In this document: positions 56,867 to 64,000 of the stretch, piece after piece
Numbering within the stretch: the stretch's first letter is position 1
How the letters are laid out: each line of letters begins with the position of its first letter
From: Salinactinospora qingdaonensis
Lineage (GTDB): Bacteria; Actinomycetota; Actinomycetes; Streptosporangiales; Streptosporangiaceae
NCBI RefSeq assembly: GCF_039539445.1
Contig: NZ_BAABDD010000008.1
Location: forward strand, 124,001 to 188,000
Reading direction: 5' to 3'
Length of the DNA: 64,000 bases
The notes under the pieces: model-generated
Told to the model about the DNA's origin: nothing
The model's database searches: none
The model's input: the letters and a program-made list of their open reading frames with translations, nothing else
Program-made: the position numbers and the translations under genes

Positions 56867-58528
56867 GTGCGTCGCAACAGGGGCGATGAGGACGGTGTCG
56901 GACTGGGGCGGGTAGCCCGCGGCGGCGCCGTCAACATGGCGGGGGCGGTCGTGGGGGCCGGCCTCAATCTCGGGGTGGTCGTGGCCGTGGCGCGCGGGTT
57001 CTCCCCGGAGGCCGCGGGCGTGTTCTTCTCGGCGACCTCGGTGTTTTTGATCATGGCGGCGGTGGCCAACCTGGGCACGTCCAACGGGCTGGTCTACTTC
57101 GTGGCGCGGTTGCGCGCCCTGGGTGCGGCAGGGCAGGTGCCGAGCGTGCTGCGGCTGGCGTTCGGGCCAACCGTGGCGGTCGCGGCGGTGCTGGCGGTGG
57201 CGACCCTGCTGTTGGCCGACCCGCTGGCGCGCTGGCTCGGTGCCCCCGAGGCCGGCACCTACCTGCGGCTGCTGGCGGCGTTCCTGCCGTTCGCGGTGGC
57301 CGGCGACGCCGCGATGGCCGCGGCCCGCGGGATGCACGACATGGGCTCGACCGTGGCCTTCGACAAGGTGGCGCGGCCCCTGTCGCAGCTCGTGTTGCTG
57401 GGCACGGCCGCGCTGGTGGGCGCGGCCGGCCTGTTGACGGTGGCCTGGGCCGGACCCTACCTGCCGATCGCGGCCCTGGCGTGGTGGTGGCTGCGGCGGC
57501 TGCTGCGCCGGGCCGACGACGACGGCGCTACCGCTTCGGAGGCGGCCGTGGCTCCCGGGGCGCGGACGTTCTGGGCGTTCACCCTGCCCCGGTCGGTCGC
57601 CGACATCGCCCAGATCGGGATTCAACGCAGCGGGATCGTCCTCGTCGCCGTGCTGCGGAGCGCGGCCGAGGCGGCGCTGTTCACCGCGGCCACGCGGTTC
57701 ATGGTCGTGGGTCAGTTCGGGATGCAGGCGGTGCAGTACGCGGCGCAGCCGCGTATGACCGAACTGTTGGCTTTGGAGGACCGCGCCGGCGCCAACACGC
57801 TGTTCCAGACGAGCACGGCGTGGCTGATCTGTCTGACGTGGCCGCTGTTTTTGCCCCTGATCGTCTACGCGCCGTTGGTGTTGGGCGTGTTCGGAACCGG
57901 CTATGCGGCGGGCGAGGGGGTGCTCGTGGTGATCTCGCTGGCGATGCTGCTGGCCTCGGCCTGCGGGATGGGGGACCTGGTGTTGACGGTGGCCGGCCGG
58001 CCCCGGTGGAGCCTGGTCAACAATGTGGCGGCGCTGGTTGTGGACGTGTGCGTGTGTGTGGGGCTGGTGCCGATGCTGGGCGCCGTGGGGGCCGCGGTGG
58101 CGTGGCTGGCCGCGATCGGTGTGCGCAACCTGCTGCCGGTGGTGCAGTTGGCCCGGTGGCTGCGGCTGTGGCCGGTGGGGCGGCCATGGCTGCTCGCGGT
58201 GGCGGTGACGACCGTATGGTTCGGCCTGGTGCCGCTGGGCGGGCGACTACTGCTGGGGGTGACCCTGCCCTCCCTGGCGGCGACGCTGGCTGTGGCCGGC
58301 CTCGGGTACGTGGCCACCGTGTGGGGGGTGCGTGGCCCCCTGGGAATCGGCGAGATCACGGGAGGCGACCGACGGTCGAAACCGGCCTCGGACACCACAC
58401 CGGCCGACGGCGCGCCGACGCAGGCGGCGTGCCCAGAGCAGGTGCAGCCGACACAGGAGGGCACACACCCGCCGAAGGCCCCCCACACCTCAGATTATTC
58501 ACATAAAGTCAGCACCAATGCACGCTGA
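56867..58528 (+). CDS. Wzx-type polysaccharide flippase
   Basis: A 553-residue membrane protein of the MATE/MVF (Wzx-like) superfamily with about 14 membrane segments, from AVNMAGAVVGAGLNLGVVVAVARGF to residue about 490, and a disordered hydrophilic tail of about 60 residues. It would carry lipid-linked glycan units to the outer face. It uses a GTG start at 56867 with GAGGAAA upstream. The Wzx-Wzy-Wzz set is complete in this operon. Confidence 0.85.
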   Translation: MRRNRGDEDGVGLGRVARGGAVNMAGAVVGAGLNLGVVVAVARGFSPEAAGVFFSATSVFLIMAAVANLGTSNGLVYFVARLRALGAAGQVPSVLRLAFGPTVAVAAVLAVATLLLADPLARWLGAPEAGTYLRLLAAFLPFAVAGDAAMAAARGMHDMGSTVAFDKVARPLSQLVLLGTAALVGAAGLLTVAWAGPYLPIAALAWWWLRRLLRRADDDGATASEAAVAPGARTFWAFTLPRSVADIAQIGIQRSGIVLVAVLRSAAEAALFTAATRFMVVGQFGMQAVQYAAQPRMTELLALEDRAGANTLFQTSTAWLICLTWPLFLPLIVYAPLVLGVFGTGYAAGEGVLVVISLAMLLASACGMGDLVLTVAGRPRWSLVNNVAALVVDVCVCVGLVPMLGAVGAAVAWLAAIGVRNLLPVVQLARWLRLWPVGRPWLLAVAVTTVWFGLVPLGGRLLLGVTLPSLAATLAVAGLGYVATVWGVRGPLGIGEITGGDRRSKPASDTTPADGAPTQAACPEQVQPTQEGTHPPKAPHTSDYSHKVSTNAR

Positions 58529-58547
58529 GTCGTGAGATTATGGGTTC

Positions 58548-59006
58548 ATGCCTTCCCGTCCCGTGCTGCTCGTCGCCTCCAGTGGGGGGCACCTCGCGCA
58601 ACTGGCGGCGCTTCGCCCATGGTGGGCAGGGCGTGAGCGCGCCTGGGTCACGTTCCGCACCCCTGACGCGGTCTCACTGCTGGCCGGAGAGGACGTGCGC
58701 TGGGCCTACCACCCCACGACGCGCCACATCGGCAACCTGGTGCGCAACAGCGCCCTGGCGGTGCGGATTCTCGCGCAGCGCCGTCCCAGAGTAGTGGTGT
58801 CCACCGGCGCCGGTGTCGCGCTGCCCTTCTTCGTCCTCGCCCGGCTGCTGCGCGTGCCCACCGTCTACATCGAGGTCTACGACCGCATCGACACCCCCAC
58901 CCTCACCGCACGGCTGTGCCGCCCCTTCACCACGCTCTTTCTCGCCCAATGGGATGAGCAACTCCACTTCATGCCCACCGCGATCACGGTAGGACCCCTG
59001 CTTTGA
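58548..59006 (+). CDS. Alg14/PssD-like glycosyltransferase subunit
   Basis: A 152-residue protein beginning VLLVASSGGHLAQLAALRPWW, the Alg14/PssD/Cps14F membrane-anchoring subunit pattern, with VVVSTGAGVALPFFVLARLLRVPTVYIEVYDR in the middle. It works with an Alg13/PssE-like catalytic subunit, here encoded next to it. Its TGA stop overlaps the TTG start of the partner as TTGA. Confidence 0.88.
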   Translation: MPSRPVLLVASSGGHLAQLAALRPWWAGRERAWVTFRTPDAVSLLAGEDVRWAYHPTTRHIGNLVRNSALAVRILAQRRPRVVVSTGAGVALPFFVLARLLRVPTVYIEVYDRIDTPTLTARLCRPFTTLFLAQWDEQLHFMPTAITVGPLL

Positions 59007-60508
59007 CCGACCCTTGCCTCGCCCACGACCGTGCCGACGAGCGCCCACTGGTACTGGTCACCGTTGGAACCGACTATCACCGTTTCGACCGGTTGATCGA
59101 CTGGATCGACGACTACGCCGGCCAGCGCCCTGACGTTCGGGTGCTGGTACAGCACGGTGCCAGCCGGGCCCCGACCGTGGCCGAGGGTGTCGACTTCTTC
59201 GACGGCGACCGGTTGCGCGCCGAAATGGCCCGCGCCGCAGTGGTCGTCACCCACGGCGGGCCGGCCAGCATCACCGAAGCGCGGGCAGCGCGGCGGCTGC
59301 CGCTGGTGGTGGCACGTGACCCCGAACTGGGCGAGCACGTCGACGGGCACCAGCAGCGGTTCGTTTCCCGACTCGACGGCGTGGGGCTGGTGCGAAACTG
59401 TGCCGATGCCCACGAGCTGGCGGTGACCGTTGACAAGGCGCTGGCCCAACCCGGCGAGTTCATTCTGGAGGGCACCGGGCACTCGGCTCAGGAGCGGGTG
59501 GCGCTGCAAGCCGGACACCTCATCGACCTGCTGATGACCCCCGGGACGGGCGGCGCCGACCGGCCGCTGCCCCCGCCCGTCCCGGACGGACCGGCTCAGG
59601 CGTGGCCCGACGTGACGGTCGTCGTTCCCACGCGCGATCGCCCCGACCTGCTGCGCTCGACACTGCGCTCCATCGCCACCCAGGACTATCCGGGCACCGT
59701 GCTCACGCTGGTGGTCTACGACGGGACACCCCCTGACCATTCGCTGACCCAGCTCGCGGGCGACCGGCCGGTGCGGGTACTGCGCAACAGCCTGACGTCG
59801 GGGCTAGCCGGGGCCCGCAACAGCGGCATCCTCGCGGCCCGAACCGACCTGGTGGCGTTTTGCGACGATGATGACACCTGGCTGCCGCACAAGCTGCGCC
59901 GACAGGTGGAGGTGATGCGCGCCGAGCCGAAAACCGAGGCGGTATGTTGCGGCATCACCGTGGCCTACGGCGAAACCGAGGCGCCGCGAGTACTGGACCG
60001 TACCGCCATCACCTTCGCTGACCTGCTGCGCTCCCGGCTGACCGAGCTGCACCCTTCGACCTTTCTGATCCGACGCGACGCGCTCGTCCACGGCTGTGGG
60101 GCGGTCGACGAGGAGATCCCGGGCAGTTACGGCGAGGATTACGAACTGCTGTTGCGTCTGGCCCGGCGCGGTCCGGTGCGCAACGTGCCCGACCCGGGGG
60201 TGCGGGTGCTGTGGCACCGTCGCTCACACTTCTCGGGCCGCTGGCAGACGATATCGACCGCACTGCGTTGGCTGCTGACCAAGTACCCCGAGTTTCGGCT
60301 CGTGCCGGCGGGATATGCGCGCCTGTCCGGCCAGATCGCCTTCGCCGAGGCAGCGGCGGGGCGCCGCACAGCCGCGCTGGAGTGGACGATGGCGGCGCTG
60401 CGCCACCGCGGCGGGGAACCACGCGCCTACTTGGCGCTGGCTGTGGCCTGCGGGCTACCCGCTGAGACCGTGCTCAACGCGCTGCACAAGCACGGTCGGG
60501 GCGTCTGA
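59003..60508 (+). CDS. Alg13/PssE-like domain fused to GT2 glycosyltransferase
   Basis: A 501-residue two-domain protein. Residues 1-178 are Alg13/PssE-like (LVLVTVGTDYHRFDRLIDW, VVVTHGGPASITEAR, VVARDPELGEHVDGHQ) and complete the enzyme with the upstream Alg14-like protein. After a Pro-rich linker, residues about 190-400 are a family 2 transferase (VTVVVPTRDRPDLLRSTLRSI, DDDDTW as DxD, EDYELLLRLARRG). So two sugar transfers are joined in one chain. The start is TTG at 59003. Confidence 0.85.
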   Translation: MTDPCLAHDRADERPLVLVTVGTDYHRFDRLIDWIDDYAGQRPDVRVLVQHGASRAPTVAEGVDFFDGDRLRAEMARAAVVVTHGGPASITEARAARRLPLVVARDPELGEHVDGHQQRFVSRLDGVGLVRNCADAHELAVTVDKALAQPGEFILEGTGHSAQERVALQAGHLIDLLMTPGTGGADRPLPPPVPDGPAQAWPDVTVVVPTRDRPDLLRSTLRSIATQDYPGTVLTLVVYDGTPPDHSLTQLAGDRPVRVLRNSLTSGLAGARNSGILAARTDLVAFCDDDDTWLPHKLRRQVEVMRAEPKTEAVCCGITVAYGETEAPRVLDRTAITFADLLRSRLTELHPSTFLIRRDALVHGCGAVDEEIPGSYGEDYELLLRLARRGPVRNVPDPGVRVLWHRRSHFSGRWQTISTALRWLLTKYPEFRLVPAGYARLSGQIAFAEAAAGRRTAALEWTMAALRHRGGEPRAYLALAVACGLPAETVLNALHKHGRGV

Positions 60509-60538
60509 ACACAACGTCGACCTCATCATCTCCCGGCT

Positions 60539-60657
60539 TAGGTTCTGTTTTTCGAGCGGCTGGGGTGTGGGGCCGTGGAGATGTCCTTCGTCCGCTCGTG
60601 CCTCGATCGCTACGCGATCTCGGCAGCCTACTGGGCGACAGCGGACGCGCTCACCCG
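60539..60657 (+). repeat. dispersed repeat, long copy B
   Basis: Starts TAGGTTCTGTT and ends GCGCTCACCCGC like 51344-51464. It includes the palindromic unit at 60593-60627 (GATCGC-TA-CGCGATC core). Confidence 0.7.
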
Positions 60658-60983
60658 CGTGCGTCCACCGCCGGTCCTCGCCACCCGTCCACAAAACACC
60701 AACCTAAAGCCGGGAGAGTCGGAACTACCCGTCAGCGCGGGCCGCTGGTGGGTAGACCGCGGGGCGAACTGGGGATTTCTCAGTCGGGGGCGCGCCCTCC
60801 GGAGGCCGGCCAAGGCGACCGCCCCCGGGGCACTTTCCACGAACCGACGGCGAGTTCATGCTGCTCGTCGGCCCCTCCCGCCCCCAGGGCACCTTCCACG
60901 AAGGTCACGCCGTCCGGCGGTCGGGCGGGCTCGCAGGATGGGGCCACCTGCACACTCGCCCCACCAGCACCGGCTTCCCCGGC

Positions 60984-61012
60984 GAGATCGCGAAGCGATC
61001 GAGGCACGAGCG
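60984..61012 (-). repeat. dispersed palindromic repeat, inverted copy
   Basis: Inverted copy of 60593-60627 over about 29 bases (GAGATCGCG-A-AGCGATCG core, one difference). The two enclose about 360 bases, as the pair at 48.6-48.9 kb encloses 238. Confidence 0.75.
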
Positions 61013-61130
61013 ACGGGTGCACACACCAGGCCAAAACAGCCCCGTACTCCCTGGCCGCCGTACCAACGAGCCTTCCCCCACCCGAGGGCACAGCCAGTGT
61101 CGCAAGCCGACCGTGACGAACTTCGTCGGA

Positions 61131-62465
61131 TCACCCAGCCGCGCCGGCGACCTCCAGCGTGTCGGCGATGACCTCGCGCACCCCGTCCGGGACCACGATG
61201 GAGGGAGCGCGACCGGCCTCAACGTAGCCATCGCGGATATAGGGGTGCTCCAATACGCGAAAGTCACAGGTGGGCGCGGTCTTACCGTCCCAGAGCTGCA
61301 CGGCGCGCACGCGCTCGTATTCGCGCAGCACCTCGGGGATCTCGGTGTACCAGCGCCGGGCGGCCTGCGGGTCGCGGGGGATGGGGACGGTGCCCATTTC
61401 GGCGATCATCACGGGCTTGTCCGGGTCGATGCCGTGGTTGGGCCCCTCGGTCTGCACCCATTCGTACATGGGAGCCATGGCCCGTTCAAAAGAGTGCACC
61501 TCGTCCCACGTGGGATGGTATTCGCACCCGGTCATGTTGTATGCCTCCCAGCTCAGCCAGTCGACGTAGTCGTTTCCGGGCCACAGGCGGGGCAGCCGGT
61601 CGAAGTTGCCGCGGTAGCCGGTCACGTTCCACACAAAGATCGCGTTGTCGGCGTCGTTGCGCCGATAAACGTCGACGATGTGGCGCCAGGCTGCCACGAA
61701 CTCCTCGGGGGTGCCGCGGGTGTAGTACCGCTTGTCGGCGTCGGCCTCGTGGTCGAAGGTGATGAAGATCGGCTGATCCGATGCGGCGATCGCGCGCGCT
61801 TGGGAGTTCAGGGAGGAGTCGAAGGCGCCGGCGGTGATGGTGCGGTAGCGCACCGGCGGATGCCCTTCGCGTGTGAAGCGGCGCGCCTCGATGTTGGCGT
61901 GGATGAACCGGCCCCGCGCCATGAGAGCTCGCTCCCGCTCGTTGGGGACGTTGGGCTGGTCGATGCCGTGCCAGGTGTGGACGGTGTCCATGCGACGCCC
62001 CGCCGCCTCCTCGATCTCGTACAGTCGGCGGTCGCGGTCGAGCCATGGGCTGATGCCCCACCATACGCCGCAGTCAATGGCCAGGATCTCGGTGATGTGG
62101 CAGTTGGTAGCCGCTGAACTGCTGGGAGCGGGGGGTGAGAGGGGAGCGGCGTCCCCGGGGGCAGGAGTGGGCTCCGCTGTGGGGACGCCGGTGCTGTCAA
62201 GCGATGTGGACGGAACAGGGGGTGGGGGCGTGCTCACCCCCGCGACGGTCGGCGACGGGGGCGCGGGTAAGGAGCCGGCGGGTCCTGCGGAAGCGTCGCC
62301 GCTGGGTTCGCCGTCGGGCTCGCAGCCGGTGGCCACGAGCACAGCAGCGACAACCACCGTGCTAAGACCGCGGCTGGTGCTTTCCCAACAGCAGCGCGCT
62401 CCGCCATGGCCGCGTCGCGCCGTGGTCGCTCTCCGCGGGCTGCTGACGCCGATCTCCCCCACCAT
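61131..62465 (-). CDS. GH26-like glycoside hydrolase lipoprotein
   Basis: About 444 residues. A lipoprotein signal (VVVAAVLVATGC) is followed by a long Pro/Ser/Thr-rich linker and a TIM-barrel domain like GH26: GVWWGISPWLDRD at the start, ITFDHEADAD (likely acid/base Glu) and MIAEMGTVP (likely nucleophile Glu). It may trim or release the glycan made by the locus. The start is uncertain: ATG 62465 was taken, the frame is open to a TTG at 62495, and neither has a good ribosome site. Confidence 0.75.
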   Translation of the reverse strand: MVGEIGVSSPRRATTARRGHGGARCCWESTSRGLSTVVVAAVLVATGCEPDGEPSGDASAGPAGSLPAPPSPTVAGVSTPPPPVPSTSLDSTGVPTAEPTPAPGDAAPLSPPAPSSSAATNCHITEILAIDCGVWWGISPWLDRDRRLYEIEEAAGRRMDTVHTWHGIDQPNVPNERERALMARGRFIHANIEARRFTREGHPPVRYRTITAGAFDSSLNSQARAIAASDQPIFITFDHEADADKRYYTRGTPEEFVAAWRHIVDVYRRNDADNAIFVWNVTGYRGNFDRLPRLWPGNDYVDWLSWEAYNMTGCEYHPTWDEVHSFERAMAPMYEWVQTEGPNHGIDPDKPVMIAEMGTVPIPRDPQAARRWYTEIPEVLREYERVRAVQLWDGKTAPTCDFRVLEHPYIRDGYVEAGRAPSIVVPDGVREVIADTLEVAGAAG

Positions 62466-62563
62466 ATTCCAATGATTACCATATGAAGTTAGCAATACAC
62501 TTTAAGTGACGAATTTCGCATGTCGGGGGCAATTCCCTTCTCCCGCTGGCAGCCGGCGCGGAG

Positions 62564-63481
62564 CTAGTAGCACATCCGGAAGGGCAGGGTCATCGCCGCG
62601 ACGAGCGCCCGGTCGCGCGGGGCCAACTCCTCTCGCCACGTGTCGTCAGCGCGCACCGCCACCGCGCCGGTACGAAACCGCGTCGGGTTACCGGAGACCG
62701 TGTGAGTGGTCGACAGGTAGACATGACCGTCGGCTGTGATCGGCAGCTCCCCCTGATGGCCGATGAAACCGGCCACCTCCGCGAAACGCGCCGCGGGGGC
62801 GGCCACGAAGTCCTCGTAGCGCACCCGGTGGACGGGGACCTCCGTACGCGCCAATGCGGCGAACACCGCGTTCTGGGCCGTCCACTGCACCGCGGCGCGC
62901 CCCGGCGAATAGCGCGCCATCTCCTGCTCAGGGCTGGTGGGGGTAGCGTCGGGGCGCGGTACCCGCTTGCCCCAGGCGTGGGCCACCGCCCGGGGGTCGC
63001 GGACCACGTGCACCACGCGCATCCGCTCGCCGTAACGGTGGCGCAGGCACGCCGCCAGGGAAGCGTGCTTACTGGAGTCCACGACGACGTCGCACCCGCT
63101 CACGCTGGCGATCGCAGCGTAGACGTGGTCGTAGAGGTCGGTGTAGTGGCACAGTCGAGCCGCCAGCGCAGGAGACGGGGTACGCCCCAACAGCCACGGC
63201 ACGTAGCGGGTGCGATCGACGGAGGCGCGCAGCGCCAGGATGTCGTCGGGGTCGAGACAGTGCCACCCGCCGAAGGCTCGCCAGCCCACGTCGCGCCAGA
63301 ACGCGCAGCCGGAGAAGGGCGCGCCGCAGCCGCAGCGCTCGTTGTCGATCAGACCGCGCTGCCACAGGTGGACCAACTCGCCCACCGAACACACCCCAGG
63401 CAACTCTCCCAAGGCACGCTCGATCAGGGTCGAACCGGAACGGCCAAGGCCACCAACGAAAACCACGGTAAAGTCACTCAT
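62564..63481 (-). CDS. sulfotransferase
   Basis: A 305-residue sulfotransferase. The 5'-phosphosulfate loop is FVGGLGRSGSTLIERALGE and the 3'-phosphate site is VVHVVRDPRAVAHAWGKR; RYEDFVAAPAARFAEVAGFIG is the usual dimer/acceptor-side helix. Cys-rich CGCGAPFSGCAFW (about 49-61) may bind metal or form disulfides. It differs from the one at 55892, so a second position or acceptor is likely. It starts 162 bases after cysN, but a strong terminator separates them. Confidence 0.85.
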   Translation of the reverse strand: MSDFTVVFVGGLGRSGSTLIERALGELPGVCSVGELVHLWQRGLIDNERCGCGAPFSGCAFWRDVGWRAFGGWHCLDPDDILALRASVDRTRYVPWLLGRTPSPALAARLCHYTDLYDHVYAAIASVSGCDVVVDSSKHASLAACLRHRYGERMRVVHVVRDPRAVAHAWGKRVPRPDATPTSPEQEMARYSPGRAAVQWTAQNAVFAALARTEVPVHRVRYEDFVAAPAARFAEVAGFIGHQGELPITADGHVYLSTTHTVSGNPTRFRTGAVAVRADDTWREELAPRDRALVAAMTLPFRMCY

Positions 63482-63601
63482 GGTTCGCTATTAAACTACG
63501 AAAAGTAATCTTGCGTGGCCAGTTGGCCCCACACCTGTCTTCGTGGGAGTGCGGGACCGTCTCGCAGGTGTGGTGGCGGGCCGGCGGCACGGGAGGGGAG
63601 G

Positions 63602-63644
63602 GCGGCCAGGCGCCACCCGCATGGGTGGGGTGGCGCCTGGCCGC
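63602..63644 (-). terminator. terminator after cysN
   Basis: A perfect 17-bp stem with a 9-base loop begins at the last base of the cysN stop codon (TAG, 63644-63646). Very strong hairpin. Confidence 0.85.
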
Positions 63645-64000
63645 TAGTTGGCTTGGGTGACCATGCCGGCGGCGACGGTCGTGTTGGTGCCCTCGTCGAT
63701 GAGGATAAAGCCGCCGGTGAGACGGTTGCGTTGGTATTCGTCGACGAACAGCGGCTGGGTCACGCGCAGGTTCACGCGCCCGATCTCGTTGAGGACCAGC
63801 TCGCTGACGTCCTCGTCGCGGTGCAGCGTGTTGACGTCGAGGCGGTAGAGAATGTCGCGCACCATCACCTTGGCGGTGCGCGTCGTGTGCTTGATAACCA
63901 GCTTTGACCTGGGGGTCAGCTTGCGCCCCTCCGACATCCAGCAAAGCATCGCGTCGATGTCTTGGGCCGCGTGGGGCTTGTTGTTGGGCCGGCAGATCAT
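63644..64000 (-). CDS. cysN: sulfate adenylyltransferase large subunit, 3' end
   Basis: The frame is open to the window edge, so only the last 118 residues are seen; the Met at the edge is internal. The sequence (MICRPNNKPHAAQDIDAMLCWM, KHTTRTAKVMV, ELVLNEIGRVNLRVTQPLF) is the C-terminal beta-barrel part of CysN, the GTPase subunit of ATP sulfurylase. With CysD it makes APS, which the APS kinase at 32 kb would turn into PAPS for the sulfotransferases. Confidence 0.93.
   Translation of the reverse strand: MICRPNNKPHAAQDIDAMLCWMSEGRKLTPRSKLVIKHTTRTAKVMVRDILYRLDVNTLHRDEDVSELVLNEIGRVNLRVTQPLFVDEYQRNRLTGGFILIDEGTNTTVAAGMVTQAN

Larger units (their letters stand above)
60509..61130. other. gene-free stretch with repeats
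   Basis: Lies between the convergent GT2 and GH26-like genes. It is filled with the long repeat copy B and an inverted pair of the palindromic unit (60593-60627 and 60984-61012). No credible gene; open frames here are in the repeats. Confidence 0.5.

Noticed and set aside
55316..57625. 769-codon open frame on the minus strand
   Set aside because: It crosses three well-supported plus-strand genes and is an antisense shadow.
63529..63573. CCACACCTG/CAGGTGTGG inverted repeat as a terminator
   Set aside because: The 27-base loop makes it weak, and the 17-bp hairpin next to it already explains termination of cysN.

Overview
The window is high-GC actinobacterial DNA: GTG and TTG starts are common, genes are joined by many 4-bp ATGA/GTGA overlaps, and the gene order ppx–DUF501–ftsB/divIC–eno and mazG–SurA-like lipoprotein is typical of Actinobacteria. 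A filamentous actinomycete (perhaps Nocardiopsaceae or a relative) fits, but the genus cannot be fixed from the sequence alone.

Layout. 1–8.4 kb: the end of a VWA-domain gene, two GntR/HutC regulators around a small membrane protein, a hexapeptide acyltransferase divergent from an SGNH hydrolase, a thiolase, a DUF4287 gene and a Bax-inhibitor-1-like membrane protein. 8.6–20.9 kb: an aromatic catabolic island. A minus-strand operon encodes all four enzymes of the modified (chlorocatechol) ortho-cleavage pathway: intradiol dioxygenase, dienelactone hydrolase, (chloro)muconate cycloisomerase and maleylacetate reductase. A LysR regulator is divergent from it, followed by a TfdB-type (chloro)phenol hydroxylase, a flavin reductase, a luciferase-like monooxygenase, two alpha/beta hydrolases, a SCO6745-like protein and an HPP membrane protein, mostly translationally coupled. 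The predicted route is (halo)phenol to catechol to muconate to dienelactone to maleylacetate to 3-oxoadipate.

20.9–37.4 kb: mainly housekeeping genes. These are an odd tRNA gene, a type II NADH dehydrogenase with two Rex-like operators, ppx, DUF501, ftsB-like, eno, a TauE/SafE permease, an FtsW/RodA/SpoVE protein, mazG, a SurA-like lipoprotein, an APS kinase fused to a degenerate ATP-sulfurylase-like domain, and mfd.

37.4–50.3 kb: a polymorphic-toxin island. A 3101-residue secreted RHS/YD-repeat protein ends in a low-GC nuclease tip, followed by a low-GC SUKH (SMI1/KNR4) immunity gene. Remnants on both sides show that a cassette [immunity gene + membrane-anchored protein] is present twice: one copy has an intact immunity gene and a dead partner, the other a dead immunity gene and an intact partner.

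50.3–64 kb: purC, an orphan DUF397 gene, then an exopolysaccharide locus (Wzz-like chain-length protein, O-antigen-ligase/polymerase, APH-like kinase, sulfotransferase, flippase, Alg14-like protein, Alg13–GT2 fusion), followed on the other strand by a GH26-like lipoprotein, a second sulfotransferase and the end of cysN. With the APS kinase at 32 kb, the window encodes parts of sulfate activation together with two predicted PAPS-dependent sulfotransferases, suggesting a sulfated cell-surface or secreted glycan. Dispersed palindromic repeats occur at 48.6–48.9, 51.4 and 60.5–61.0 kb.
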